A stretch of DNA of 64,000 bases from Paradevosia sp036499825 (GCA_036499825.1 DASYCZ010000037.1:1-64000); one strand, 5' to 3'. Positions 1-9,424 are shown, counted from the first letter of the stretch. Program-made: numbers and translations. The notes: generated from the letters alone by a model not told the origin.

Positions 1-44
1 AAAAGCACTCGACCCGAAGGCGTCAGGCGCGCATTCTTATGGAC

Positions 45-117
45 GTTCATTCGAGGAACTCCGCTGAAGGTTGGTTGGCTTTGCAACCCCAGCTTCTCAG
101 CCCTTCCTCGAATGAAC
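45..117. repeat. 14-bp perfect inverted repeat with 45-nt spacer
   Basis: GTTCATTCGAGGAA at 45-58 is matched exactly by its reverse complement TTCCTCGAATGAAC at 104-117. A second, overlapping pair, GAAGGTTG at 66-73 and CAACCTTC at 117-124, lies in the same stretch. The repeat sits just beyond the 3' end of the minus-strand LacI gene. It could form a long-looped transcript end structure or be a small repeat element remnant. No T-run follows, and no transposase is nearby. Confidence 0.6.
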
Positions 118-155
118 AACCTTCATAGATTCGACACCTAGCGACACCTCGCCGC

Positions 156-1187
156 TCAGCCCGAGACTCGACGCTCCGTGCTCGCCCGAACCAGCAGTTC
201 AGTCTGCATCTTGACCGCCTTGACCTGGCTTTCTCCGTCGAGGCGCCTTTGCAACATGCGTCCGACCTGCATACCCAGATCGTAGCCGGAAGTTCGCATG
301 GTCGTGATGGGAACCGGCAGATCGGCCGCAAGACCGATATCGCCGCAACCGGCAATGGCCAAGTTACGCAGCGCGGGCACCGCCGACGTCTGGGCATGCA
401 AAGCCGCCCCGACCGCCCATATGTCGTTGGAAAAAAAGGCGGCGTCGCATGAAGGATATTCATCAAACAGAAGGTCGAGCGCCCGACGTCCAACGTCGGT
501 CACCAACGGCTCGGAGAGCGTCAGGATATGGCCGATGTCGCGACCATGCTTGGCCAGTCCTTCCTGAAAGCCCTTGAGCCGCTTGCCCGCCCTGCTCGTC
601 GTGCTGCCCACATAGGCAATGTGCCGAAAACCAGCCGATCCCAGATGCTCGCCCATCTGGCGTCCGCACTCGGTATGGCAGAAGCCCACCACCATATCGA
701 TCGGATCGGAGTAATAGTCCCACGTCTCCACTACGGGTATGCCCCGCGCCTTCACCAGATCGCGGGCCGATTGCAGTTGCAGCCGCCCTGTAAATACCAG
801 GGCAGCCGGACGCAGAGGCAGAACCGCGGCAATCACTTCGGCATCGATGGCGTTGGAGGTCTGCAGTTGCGTCATAGTGAGGTGGAGACCGCTACCTGCG
901 AGGGCTTCGGCACAACCACGGATGACCTGCGTCACATGCGGATTGGCGATATTGGCCACGAACATCGATACGATCGATGAGCGGCCGGAACGCAGGCTGC
1001 TGGCGTAAGTATTGACGACGTAGCCGGTTTTTTGCACGGCCCGCATGACGCGCTCGCGCGTTTCGGCCTTCACTATGTCGGGCGTGCTTAGTGCTCGTGA
1101 CACCGTTATCGGGGAAACCCCCGCTTCACGGGCAACGTCCTCAACTCTTACACTGCGTCCTTTGCCGGACTTGTCATCGGATTCCAT
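156..1187 (-). CDS. LacI family transcriptional regulator
   Basis: A 343-residue DNA-binding repressor of the LacI/GalR family. The N-terminus carries the typical helix-turn-helix (VEDVAREAGVSPITVSRALS), followed by the hinge and a periplasmic-binding-protein-like ligand domain (SIVSMFVANIANPHVTQ, then the GCGDIGLAADLPVPITT stretch that is common near the C-terminus). The length is normal for the family. I chose the ATG at 1187 because GGAAAG lies 7 nt upstream; a TTG further out at 1214 adds nine unconvincing residues. It is divergent from the manC-like gene, 240 nt away, but no shared operator was obvious, so the target is unknown. Most relatives control sugar uptake and catabolism. Confidence 0.93.
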   Translation of the reverse strand: MESDDKSGKGRSVRVEDVAREAGVSPITVSRALSTPDIVKAETRERVMRAVQKTGYVVNTYASSLRSGRSSIVSMFVANIANPHVTQVIRGCAEALAGSGLHLTMTQLQTSNAIDAEVIAAVLPLRPAALVFTGRLQLQSARDLVKARGIPVVETWDYYSDPIDMVVGFCHTECGRQMGEHLGSAGFRHIAYVGSTTSRAGKRLKGFQEGLAKHGRDIGHILTLSEPLVTDVGRRALDLLFDEYPSCDAAFFSNDIWAVGAALHAQTSAVPALRNLAIAGCGDIGLAADLPVPITTMRTSGYDLGMQVGRMLQRRLDGESQVKAVKMQTELLVRASTERRVSG

Positions 1188-1427
1188 GAAATAACTTTCC
1201 GCCGGCAGCCCCAACGGGACACCGGTTAAATATTCGGACGTAAAAAATGGCAGGTAGCGCCATACTCATGCATAGGGCGGCGCAACGACAAAGCGATATC
1301 GTGATAAATCCCTATATCCGAACGCGCGCCATTGCGGGCAACAGGCTTTCTTGATGGGACAGTGGTTCCAGCACCTGCTAATCTCCTGAAAAATGCATGG
1401 TCCATAGGCTCTTAGAAGGTGGCACGC

Positions 1428-2855
1428 ATGAGTGAGATGATCGTACCGGTGATCCTGGCCGGCGGCCAAGGAACGCGGCTGTGGCCGATGTCTCGCTCAG
1501 CGCGACCCAAACAGTTCCTGCCGCTGACAGGTGAGCACAGTCTTTTCCAACAGACTCTGCAGCGTGTCTCCGACGATACGCGCTACACTCCGGCGATCGT
1601 GCTCACTAACGGCGAGTATCGCTTCCTGGTTGCCGAGCAGGCACTGGAAATGAACATGGCCCTTAGTGGCGTATTGCTCGAACCAGTTGCGCGGAATACG
1701 GCGGCCGCCATTGCGGCGGCGGCAATTTTTGCGCGCGACACTTTTGGCGCCGACGCAGTGCTGCATGTGCTGGCTTCCGATCACGCCGTGACCACGGATG
1801 AAGGATACTGGATTTCGGTCGATACGGCCGCTGCCGCGGCTCGTTCTGGACGGCTCGCAACATTCGGTGTCCAGCCTACGGCCCCGGAAACCGGCTACGG
1901 CTATATCGAGATCGGCGCGCCGATCGATGAAGGCATCTTCGCCGTGGCGCGGTTCGTTGAAAAGCCCGATCGCGAGCGGGCTGAGCAGATGCTGGCCGCC
2001 GGCAAATTCTACTGGAACTCCGGCATGTTCATGCTTGGAGCGGCAGCTTTCCTCGGCGAATGCGCCGAACTGGCGCCGCAAACACTGGCAGCCGTGACGG
2101 AAGCGATGGCAGACGCCAAGGCCGACCTCGATTTCGTACGCATCGGAGCCGATGGCTTCGCCAAGGCCCCTGACATTTCGGTCGACTACGCGATCTTCGA
2201 AAAGACCAGGCTGGCCGTCGTGGTGCCGGTTTCATTCGAATGGTCGGACCTGGGCAGTTGGGATGCCGTGTGGAAGGCCGGCAGCAAGGACAATGCGGGG
2301 AACGCCGTGAGCGGCGATGCAACCCTCAGCAATACCTCGCAGTCACTGGTGATGTCCGAAAAGGCGCATGTGGCCGTCGAGGGCCTCAATGACGTGGCGG
2401 TTATCGCTACAGAGGACGCCATCTATGTGGGCAAACTGTCGGAGGCACAAAAGGTCGGCGGCATCGTCAAACGCCTGCGCGGAGAAAAAGCCACCCAGGC
2501 CCTCACCGAGATCCACCAGACCGCCTATCGCCCGTGGGGCGGATACACGTCCATGCTGCAGGGCGAGCGTTTCCAGGTGAAACGGCTCTTCGTCAAGCCG
2601 GGCAAGAAGTTGTCATTGCAGCGGCACCACCACCGGTCGGAACACTGGGTGGTGGTCCGCGGAACCGCCGAAGTGACGATCGATGGGCAGGTCAGCATGT
2701 TGACCGAAAATCAATCCGTCTACCTGCCTCTTGGCTGCGTGCACAGGCTGGCAAACCCGGGCAAGATCCTGCTCGAACTGATCGAAGTGCAAACCGGATC
2801 ATATCTTGGCGAGGATGACATCATCCGCATCGAAGACGATTTCGGCCGAGGCTAG
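1428..2855 (+). CDS. manC: Mannose-1-phosphate guanylyltransferase / mannose-6-phosphate isomerase
   Basis: A bifunctional type II enzyme of 475 residues that makes GDP-mannose for exopolysaccharide or LPS. The N-terminal nucleotidyltransferase half shows the pyrophosphorylase signature GGQGTRLWPMSRSARPKQF near residues 10-29. The middle has FVEKPDRERAEQML and the WNSGMF motif. The C-terminal cupin half (about residues 365-470) is the type II phosphomannose isomerase domain, with RPWGGYTSM, KPGKKLSLQRHHHRSEHW and LGCVHRLANPG. ATG 1428 is preferred over an upstream GTG at 1419 because AGAAGGTGG lies 5 nt before it. It converges on the ugd gene, so the two nucleotide-sugar enzymes form a small surface-polysaccharide precursor pair. 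Confidence 0.95.
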   Translation: MSEMIVPVILAGGQGTRLWPMSRSARPKQFLPLTGEHSLFQQTLQRVSDDTRYTPAIVLTNGEYRFLVAEQALEMNMALSGVLLEPVARNTAAAIAAAAIFARDTFGADAVLHVLASDHAVTTDEGYWISVDTAAAAARSGRLATFGVQPTAPETGYGYIEIGAPIDEGIFAVARFVEKPDRERAEQMLAAGKFYWNSGMFMLGAAAFLGECAELAPQTLAAVTEAMADAKADLDFVRIGADGFAKAPDISVDYAIFEKTRLAVVVPVSFEWSDLGSWDAVWKAGSKDNAGNAVSGDATLSNTSQSLVMSEKAHVAVEGLNDVAVIATEDAIYVGKLSEAQKVGGIVKRLRGEKATQALTEIHQTAYRPWGGYTSMLQGERFQVKRLFVKPGKKLSLQRHHHRSEHWVVVRGTAEVTIDGQVSMLTENQSVYLPLGCVHRLANPGKILLELIEVQTGSYLGEDDIIRIEDDFGRG

Positions 2856-2905
2856 GCCCCACCTGCCCTATCGCCGGAGCCGCTTCATCGGCACTACCCG
2901 CAGGG

Positions 2906-4249
2906 CTATTCGGCGGCATTCGCCAGGCCCGGTGCGCCGCTTGCCGGCGGGCGACCCACACAATCATAGCGGAAGCCATGAGCCTCTACTTCCGGACGGC
3001 GGTAGATATTGCGCAGGTCTACCAGCAGAGGCGAAGTCATCACCGTCTTCAGCCGTTCGAAATCCAGCGAGCGGAAGGCGTTCCATTCCGTTACAACGAC
3101 AAGGCAATCCGCCCCGGTCGCCGCATCATAGGCGTCGCTGGCGAAGTGCACGCCATCCAGTAGCGCAGCGGCCGCAGCCATGCCTTCCGGATCATAGGCA
3201 CGGATGGTGGCTCCCGCATCCTGCAATGCCTGGATGATGGCGATCGACGGCGCGTCGCGCATATCGTCGGTCTGGGGCTTGAAGGTCAGGCCGAGTATGG
3301 CGACCGTACGGCCTCTGGCAACGCCATCCATGGCGGCGATCACCTTGCGACCCATGGCGCGCTTGCGACGTTCATTGATCGCAACGGTGGTCTCGACCAG
3401 CAGTTGTGGCGTGTCATTGTCCTGCCCGGTCTTGACGAGCGCCACCGTATCCTTGGGAAAACAGGAGCCGCCGAAGCCTGGGCCGGCATTCAGAAACTTC
3501 GAGCCAATGCGATTGTCGAGCCCGATGCCGCGCGCCACTTCCTGGACATTGGCGCCCGTCTTTTCGCAGAGATCGGCGATCTCGTTGATGAAGGTGATCT
3601 TCATGGCGAGGAAGGCATTCGCCGCATATTTGGTCAGCTCGGCGCTGCGGCGCGTGGTGAACATGATCGGCGCCTGGTTGAGATAGAGCGGGCGGTACAG
3701 CTCCGTCATCACCGCACGAGCCCGTTCATCCTCGATGCCGACGACGATACGGTCCGGCCGCTTGAAATCCTCGATTGCGGCGCCTTCGCGCAGGAACTCG
3801 GGATTGGAGACCACGGCAATATCGGCCGCTGGATTGGCCTCCCGAATGATGCGCTCGACATCATCGCCGGTGCCGACCGGCACGGTGGATTTGGTGACAA
3901 TGACGGTGAAACCCTGGATGGCCGGCGCCAATGCGGCGGCGGCGGCGTGGACATAGGACAGATCCGCATGGCCATCGCCCCGGCGCGACGGTGTGCCGAC
4001 CGCGATGAAGACCACATCCGCCTCTTTCACCGCCTTGGTCTGATCGACAGAAAAGACCAGGCGTCCGGCCTTGGCGTTCGTTGCGACCAGCGCCTCCAGC
4101 CCTGGTTCGAAGATCGGGATCTTGCCGCGCTGCAACGCTTCGATCTTGCGCTCGTCGTGGTCGATGCAAGTGACATCGTGGCCGAAATCGGCAAGGCAAG
4201 CACCGCTCACCAGCCCGACATAGCCCGAACCGATCATGGCAATCCGCAT
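2906..4249 (-). CDS. ugd: UDP-glucose 6-dehydrogenase
   Basis: This 447-residue enzyme oxidises UDP-glucose to UDP-glucuronate with two NAD+, supplying precursor for acidic exopolysaccharide or modified lipid A. The Rossmann motif MIGSGYVGLVSG is at residues 5-16. The central domain includes VSNPEFLREGAAIEDF, and the catalytic cysteine is C263 in the motif GPGFGGSCFPKD. The C-terminal UDP-binding domain has AILGLTFKPQTDDMRDAPS. Length and motif order match bacterial Ugd/RkpK. It starts with ATG and converges on the manC-like gene with only 50 nt between the stop codons and no clear terminator. Confidence 0.97.
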   Translation of the reverse strand: MRIAMIGSGYVGLVSGACLADFGHDVTCIDHDERKIEALQRGKIPIFEPGLEALVATNAKAGRLVFSVDQTKAVKEADVVFIAVGTPSRRGDGHADLSYVHAAAAALAPAIQGFTVIVTKSTVPVGTGDDVERIIREANPAADIAVVSNPEFLREGAAIEDFKRPDRIVVGIEDERARAVMTELYRPLYLNQAPIMFTTRRSAELTKYAANAFLAMKITFINEIADLCEKTGANVQEVARGIGLDNRIGSKFLNAGPGFGGSCFPKDTVALVKTGQDNDTPQLLVETTVAINERRKRAMGRKVIAAMDGVARGRTVAILGLTFKPQTDDMRDAPSIAIIQALQDAGATIRAYDPEGMAAAAALLDGVHFASDAYDAATGADCLVVVTEWNAFRSLDFERLKTVMTSPLLVDLRNIYRRPEVEAHGFRYDCVGRPPASGAPGLANAAE

Positions 4250-4400
4250 TGGAAGACTCCTTCACACCGTCACAATAGTGCGAAGGAGACGTCGGTGCGA
4301 TGACGTTTTCGGCTTGCGACGGTGTTGCCCGGTGGCGGGCGAGCCAGCAAGTCTTCCACGATTACGTCGCTTGGAAATCTTCAGGATGAGACATTCGAAC

Positions 4401-4430
4401 TTGACCAAGCCGCATGATTGTCGAGATAGT
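4401..4430 (+). promoter_or_regulatory. Candidate sigma-70 promoter for the MFS gene
   Basis: TTGACC at 4401-4406, an 18-nt spacer and GATAGT at 4425-4430 lie about 60 nt upstream of the ATG at 4490. The -35 box matches 5 of 6 consensus bases and the -10 box 4 of 6. This is a pattern match only. Confidence 0.4.
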
Positions 4431-4489
4431 TTAGTGGCTTGGCGTCGACCGATTTGCGATCCGCCAAGCCCGTCCGCGAAAGAGCAATC

Positions 4490-6010
4490 ATGTCGAACGC
4501 CGTCAGTCCCTCGAAACGCCGCTATGTGGTGGCGTCGATCATGCTTTCAAATTTCATGGTGGCGATCGAAGCAACAATCGTTGCGACGGCAATGCCGCGT
4601 ATTGTTGGAGACCTGGGCGGGTTCACTTATTATAGCTGGGTGTTCTCGGCATTTTTGCTGACGCAGTCGGCGACGACGGTGATCTACGGAAAACTGTCCG
4701 ACGTATTCGGCCGCAAACCGATCCTGCTTGGCGGTATCGCCATCTTCCTGCTTGGTTCGCTGCTCTGCGGTTTTGCCAACTCGATGGCCGCGCTGATCGC
4801 GTTCCGGCTGCTGCAAGGCATCGGCGCCGGCGCCATTCAGCCGGTGACCATGACGATCGTCGGCGATCTTTATACGCTGGAGGAACGCGGGCGCGTCCAG
4901 GGTTTCATGTCGAGTGTGTGGGCTGTTTCTGCCGTGATCGGCCCGCTCGCCGGCGGCCTGATCGTCGATCATATGCCCTGGTCGTGGATCTTCTGGATCA
5001 ACGTGCCCATCGGCATCGTCACTATCATCTGCTTTGCCACCTTCCTCAAGGAGGCGGTGGGGGCGCGTAAACCCAAGATCGACTATCTGGGGTCGATCCT
5101 GTTCTCGATCGCCGTCGTGGCCTTGCTGATCATGCTCACCGAGACCGATGGCGGACCGCTGGTGATTGGTGGATTGGCCCTGCTCTTCCTCGTGGCAGGC
5201 GGCCTGTTTCTGCTGCAGGAACGGCGGGCGCAGGAGCCGATCATTTCCATCGCGCTATGGTCACAGCGGCTTATCGCCACCAGCAACGCCGCAACACTTT
5301 TCGCCGGGATGGCGATGATCGGTATGACCACGGTGCTGCCGCTTTATGTGCAGGGCGTCATGGGGCGGCCAACCATTGTTGCTGGCTTCACCCTCACCGC
5401 GCTGGTGGTGGGCTGGCCGTTGGCAGTCATGCTGGCCAACCGCTTCTTCCGCATGTTCGGCATTCAGCGCACGTTGCGCGGCGGAAGCTTGCTGATGCCG
5501 CTCGGTGCGGCTTTCCTGTTGCTGATCACGCCAGAGAGCGATCCTATCCTGTTCGGCATCGGGGCCTTCCTGATGGGCTTCGGCATGGGCCTCATCAGCC
5601 TCACCACGGTGTCGCTGGTCCAGGATAGCGTCGAATGGTCCATGCGGGGCAGCGCTACCGCCTCGATCATGTTTGCCCGCAGCCTCGGCAACACGCTGGG
5701 CGCAACGGTGCTTGGCTCGGTGCTCAATCTCGGCGTTTCATATTTCGGCAGCGGCGATCTGGCAGCCGGGGTCCACGATGTTCTGAACCGTCCAGATGGC
5801 CTTGCCGACCTCGCGGCAAATCCTGCCGTGCGCATGGTCTTCGACCAGGCCCTGCACTGGACGTTCATCGGTGTGGTCGCCATCAGCGTTGCGACCTTCA
5901 TCGCCACATGGCTGATCCCCATCAAGCATCGCTATGGCCAGTCGCCGAAAAGGGACGAAGCAGTAACGGAAGCGCTTAGCCCGATCGGCGATGGCGAAGT
6001 GCAAAGCTGA
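4490..6010 (+). CDS. MFS efflux transporter, DHA2 (14-TM) type
   Basis: A 506-residue inner-membrane proton-coupled drug exporter. The protein opens with a short cytosolic segment and then SIMLSNFMVAIEATIVATAMPRI, the first helix with motif D1 typical of EmrB/QacA-like pumps. Motif A appears as GKLSDVFGRKP between helices 2 and 3, and motif C as VIGPLAGGLIVD in helix 5. The run of hydrophobic segments fits 14 helices. ATG 4490 is preferred to an upstream TTG at 4439. No membrane-fusion partner is adjacent, so it probably works alone. The substrate cannot be told from sequence. A strong hairpin terminator follows the stop directly. Confidence 0.93.
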   Translation: MSNAVSPSKRRYVVASIMLSNFMVAIEATIVATAMPRIVGDLGGFTYYSWVFSAFLLTQSATTVIYGKLSDVFGRKPILLGGIAIFLLGSLLCGFANSMAALIAFRLLQGIGAGAIQPVTMTIVGDLYTLEERGRVQGFMSSVWAVSAVIGPLAGGLIVDHMPWSWIFWINVPIGIVTIICFATFLKEAVGARKPKIDYLGSILFSIAVVALLIMLTETDGGPLVIGGLALLFLVAGGLFLLQERRAQEPIISIALWSQRLIATSNAATLFAGMAMIGMTTVLPLYVQGVMGRPTIVAGFTLTALVVGWPLAVMLANRFFRMFGIQRTLRGGSLLMPLGAAFLLLITPESDPILFGIGAFLMGFGMGLISLTTVSLVQDSVEWSMRGSATASIMFARSLGNTLGATVLGSVLNLGVSYFGSGDLAAGVHDVLNRPDGLADLAANPAVRMVFDQALHWTFIGVVAISVATFIATWLIPIKHRYGQSPKRDEAVTEALSPIGDGEVQS

Positions 6011-6046
6011 AGGAAGAAGGCCCGACCGGGAGCGGGCCTTCTTCCT
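6011..6046. terminator. Bidirectional intrinsic terminator
   Basis: A perfect 14-bp stem, AGGAAGAAGGCCCG at 6011-6024 and CGGGCCTTCTTCCT at 6033-6046, with an 8-nt loop. It starts immediately after the MFS stop codon and lies 17 nt beyond the 3' end of the convergent autotransporter gene. The pyrimidine-rich arm ends give a weak T-rich tail in both directions, so it can serve both transcripts. Confidence 0.85.
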
Positions 6047-6063
6047 GTCGTCGCTCGACAATA

Positions 6064-8058
6064 TCAGAACGAATAGTGATATCCGGCGCCGACATGGGTG
6101 GCTCCGCCGTCGCCTCCCATGATGGTTGTGGCGAAGAGATCGATGGACGACTGGGCACTGATCTTCATGTCCAGATGCGCGCCCAGTTCACCCCAAACCG
6201 CATCGCCGACCGCCGGCGCCAGCGTACCAAAGCCAAGGGTAGCAGCCTTGAGGCTGCTGTCGCCACGGCTGGCCCCAAGCGCGGCGCGGACGGTGAGATC
6301 GACCGACTTGCCGAAGGGATGTGTCCAGGTCGCGCTGAGCTTGGCGACCACGCTCCTGTCGGTGGCATCGGATACCGAGATCGGAAACGGATTGGAAGCC
6401 GAAGCGGCTTCGCTGTAACCATCGGTGCTGAGCCAGCGACCGCCGAGTTCAGCGGCAAAGGCCAACTGGTCGCCGCTGGCAAAATCCTGGCTGAGGCCGG
6501 CGCGGCCGAACACCATGCCCAGCGTGCCATCGGTCTTCCCGACGCCCTCGCCGCTCGAATAGGAACGGTGCAGCGCAAGACCATTGAGCATGCCGACGCC
6601 GGCGCCGGCTTCGACGAAGGGATGAAAGCCGGCGAGAACGGCGCTGGCGTCATAGCGCAGCGCCAAAGCCCCATAGAGGGCATTGTCGATGCCGGTGCCG
6701 CCGAAATCGGAGGTTCCATCGGCAATGCCGCCGGTGACCGACCAGCCCGGCGCCAGATTGAGCGTCCCCCGCACGCCGCCTACGGCGCTGCCGACAAGAC
6801 CGAAGGCACCAACCTGGTTGCCCGCTCCGGACCGGTCGAGATCACCCATCAGAATGCCGAAATAAGCGTCCTGCTGCAGAGTTGCAGTCTGGCGCGAGCG
6901 TTCGAGATTATTGACTGACGCCTGTTCGTCGGCGGGATCGGTGATGCCGGCGCTCTGGTCATCGGCATAGTATACCAGGTAGCTCAGCTCGTTTACCTGA
7001 TCCAGGACGGTGATATATTTGCCGTTGGGCGAAATCGACGTCGCGGCCGACAGCTCCTTGGTCCCCAAATCCACGCCCGCATCAGTCAGAAGTGTGTTCA
7101 GATCGGCTATCTGACCGTCCGCATAGCGGAAGGCATGCAGGTCCATGTTGCTCGATAGCGCGCTGGCGCCGACGATTATCGTGCCATCACTGTTTACACC
7201 GGTGGCGATCGAATAGGCGCCACCCAGCGAGCCGAGGGTGGTCTTTGTCGAAAAATTCGGACCCGACCAACTGACGGCATCTGCAACGGTGCCGTTGCTG
7301 GTGGCAAAACCAACGATAGTCGAGCCATCGCCGCTCACATCTTCCGCAATGGATTGCTGATCGGCGGGATCCAATGCCGACAAGACGCCATTGCGCCAAT
7401 AGATTGCGTGAAGGCCGTTGGCATCTGCGCCGAGCCCCGCGATAGTGGCTCCATCGTCGCTGACGGAGGACGCCACGGACTGATAACCCGCCACATAGGA
7501 TGGCAGGACGGTCAGCGTGCTCCAGCCCGCCCCGGTCCAGACTGCCGCCTCGTAGGGTCCGTTCTGCGTGGCCTTGGTCTGGCCCACAATGGTTGAGCCA
7601 TCGGGGGTGACCTCCTGCGCCTGGGTGTCGCTGCCCAAGCCCGGCAGGATGGTCACAGCCTGGTCGCCCAGCCGATAGGCGAATGCTTCATCATGGTTGA
7701 CCTGCCCGTCATCCCACAGGCCGACGATCGTATTTCCGTCCGCCGAAATCGCGTTAGGGTCCACGACTTCGAGCTGCGAATTGGAGGGAATGAGGTGAGC
7801 TGTTCCATCGATCGTCCAATAGAAGGGCGTCCGGCGCGGATTGGAGTTCAGTGAGGCATCGCCGACGCTTGTACCGGCATCGTTGACGTCATTGAGTTCG
7901 TCCACGTCGAAGCCGGTGATGTCGACGCCGGTGACGGTTGCATCGACGGCGAGCGCGTGGCCGGCATAGGCCGAGAGCGCCGTGCCGGACAGAAGCAGCA
8001 ACAGCAACGCCTTGAGCGGGACCTGGGCGACGACGTGGTGACGAGAAGGGAAAGGCAT
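6064..8058 (-). CDS. HAF-repeat outer-membrane autotransporter-like protein
   Basis: This 664-residue protein has a long signal peptide (hydrophobic core LKALLLLLLSGTALSAYAG, cleavage near residue 37). About 300 residues of HAF-type repeats follow, recognisable by recurring units such as ISADGNTIVGLWDD, VTPDGSTIVGQT, VSDDGATIAGLG, VSGDGSTIVGF and VNSDGTIIVGAS, each with a partner strand like AVWTGAGW or AIYWRNG. The last roughly 260 residues resemble an autotransporter beta-barrel and end in YHYSF with a terminal Phe, as expected for a Bam substrate. The repeats probably fold as a beta-propeller displayed outside the cell. The ATG is preceded by AAGGA at 6-nt spacing. It is divergent from an AraC regulator. 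The role (adhesion or binding) is inferred only. Confidence 0.85.
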   Translation of the reverse strand: MPFPSRHHVVAQVPLKALLLLLLSGTALSAYAGHALAVDATVTGVDITGFDVDELNDVNDAGTSVGDASLNSNPRRTPFYWTIDGTAHLIPSNSQLEVVDPNAISADGNTIVGLWDDGQVNHDEAFAYRLGDQAVTILPGLGSDTQAQEVTPDGSTIVGQTKATQNGPYEAAVWTGAGWSTLTVLPSYVAGYQSVASSVSDDGATIAGLGADANGLHAIYWRNGVLSALDPADQQSIAEDVSGDGSTIVGFATSNGTVADAVSWSGPNFSTKTTLGSLGGAYSIATGVNSDGTIIVGASALSSNMDLHAFRYADGQIADLNTLLTDAGVDLGTKELSAATSISPNGKYITVLDQVNELSYLVYYADDQSAGITDPADEQASVNNLERSRQTATLQQDAYFGILMGDLDRSGAGNQVGAFGLVGSAVGGVRGTLNLAPGWSVTGGIADGTSDFGGTGIDNALYGALALRYDASAVLAGFHPFVEAGAGVGMLNGLALHRSYSSGEGVGKTDGTLGMVFGRAGLSQDFASGDQLAFAAELGGRWLSTDGYSEAASASNPFPISVSDATDRSVVAKLSATWTHPFGKSVDLTVRAALGASRGDSSLKAATLGFGTLAPAVGDAVWGELGAHLDMKISAQSSIDLFATTIMGGDGGATHVGAGYHYSF

Positions 8059-8271
8059 GGCGATCCTTGGGTCAAACGATTGGCGCGACGCTATCCGTGT
8101 CGTTTCGTATTTGTCTTGGGCCTGCCCGCAGCGCCCTTGTTGGGCGGCGCAACTCCCCTGATTTCCTGGCGATGGGTGCTCCTTGGAGTGATCATCAATC
8201 GCGGTGATTCCCGGACCAATTGTCCCCTGCCGCAGCGGAATTGCGCGGGGCTGCAGGTTTCAAGGATTTGA

Positions 8272-8298
8272 ATGGACACGCCGGAGGGGCCTGACTAG
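8272..8298 (+). other. Eight-codon leader ORF or start region interrupted by an amber codon
   Basis: ATG at 8272 has a good Shine-Dalgarno (AAGGA, 6-nt spacing) and reads eight codons to TAG at 8296-8298. It is in exactly the same frame as the AraC gene that follows, and the 11 codons between the TAG and the AraC TTG start are open. This could be a leader peptide or an AraC start region cut by a nonsense mutation or sequencing error. Confidence 0.5.
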
Positions 8299-8331
8299 CG
8301 TTTCGCTCGAAACCCCAGCTGGACGACCGCC

Positions 8332-9294
8332 TTGCGCGAAAAAGCCGTCTTTTCCTCCCACGATTTGCCTGCCCATCTCGACGCTCACCAGCGCTTCAAG
8401 CTTTGGTACGAGCTCTTTGTCGACCTGCATGGACAGGGCGAAATCGAAGTCATCCCCGACCGGCCGTTCAAATCGGAAATCGAGGTGACGCATGTGGGTC
8501 AGCTCTCGCTCGCGATCGCCAAAGGCACCATCGCCAGCGCGCACCGCACCCGGCAGATTGCCATCAAGGAAAACCGTGACGATTTCGCCATGGCGATCAA
8601 TCTGGGGAACCCGGTCAGTTTCACGATAGGTCAGCGCGAAGCCAAGGCGTCCCTGGGCGGGGCGTTTCTGCTGGATTATTCGGAGGGTGGAAAAGTCATG
8701 CTGGCGAACGGCAGCGAGCAGATGAACTGGGCCAACATCATCGTGCCCCGGGCTCTGCTCAAGAACTCGGTCGCCAACGCCTCCGACCTGATCGCCAAGG
8801 CCATCCCGCCTGGCGAAGCCATGCAGCTTCTCATCGGCTATCTGCGTCTTCTGCAACGGCAGATGCCGACTGATCCGGACGTGGTCACGCATGCCGCCCA
8901 AACCGTCGTGGATCTCATCGCCGTGGCGGGCCAGGCCAAGGGCGAAGCCGCCGAGATGGCGGGAATGCGCGGCATTCGCGTGGCGCGCCTGCAGGCGGTG
9001 CTGAGCAAAATACGGTCAGGTTTCACCGATCCGCTGATTTCAGCGCAAAGCGTCGGCGATTCCCTGGGCCTGTCGGAGCGATACGTGCATCTGCTGCTGC
9101 AGGAAACCGGCGTCAGTTTTACCGAACGGGTGCTGGAATTGCGGCTGCAACGGACGCAGGAAGTGCTTTCCGACCGGCGCAATGCCAGCATGCGGATCAG
9201 CGAGATCGCCTATGCGGCCGGCTTCAGCGATATTTCCTATTTCAATCACAGCTTCCGCCGGCGCTACGGCACGACGCCGAGCAGCGTGCGTTAG
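8332..9294 (+). CDS. AraC family transcriptional regulator
   Basis: A 320-residue regulator with an N-terminal AraC-binding-like domain (HDLPAHLDAHQRFKLWYELF near residues 10-29) and a C-terminal pair of helix-turn-helix motifs (about residues 220-315) ending in ISEIAYAAGFSDISYFNHSF followed by RRRYGTTPSSVR, a classic AraC signature. The only start in the open frame after the amber codon is TTG 8332, which has a poor ribosome site. The much better ATG at 8272 is in frame but separated by TAG at 8296. The N-terminal domain appears complete from 8332. Its neighbour, the divergent autotransporter gene 273 nt away, is a possible target. Confidence 0.9.
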   Translation: MREKAVFSSHDLPAHLDAHQRFKLWYELFVDLHGQGEIEVIPDRPFKSEIEVTHVGQLSLAIAKGTIASAHRTRQIAIKENRDDFAMAINLGNPVSFTIGQREAKASLGGAFLLDYSEGGKVMLANGSEQMNWANIIVPRALLKNSVANASDLIAKAIPPGEAMQLLIGYLRLLQRQMPTDPDVVTHAAQTVVDLIAVAGQAKGEAAEMAGMRGIRVARLQAVLSKIRSGFTDPLISAQSVGDSLGLSERYVHLLLQETGVSFTERVLELRLQRTQEVLSDRRNASMRISEIAYAAGFSDISYFNHSFRRRYGTTPSSVR

Positions 9295-9424
9295 TCAGTC
9301 CTCGAACGCAGGCAGGCTGTGGAATGCCGCACGCAAGGCGTTCGACCAACCCTCGGAAATCGCATCGTTGTATGGATCGTTGCGCTCGAATGCTTGCCAA
9401 TACCGGTCGGTCAGCGCGCTGGCA

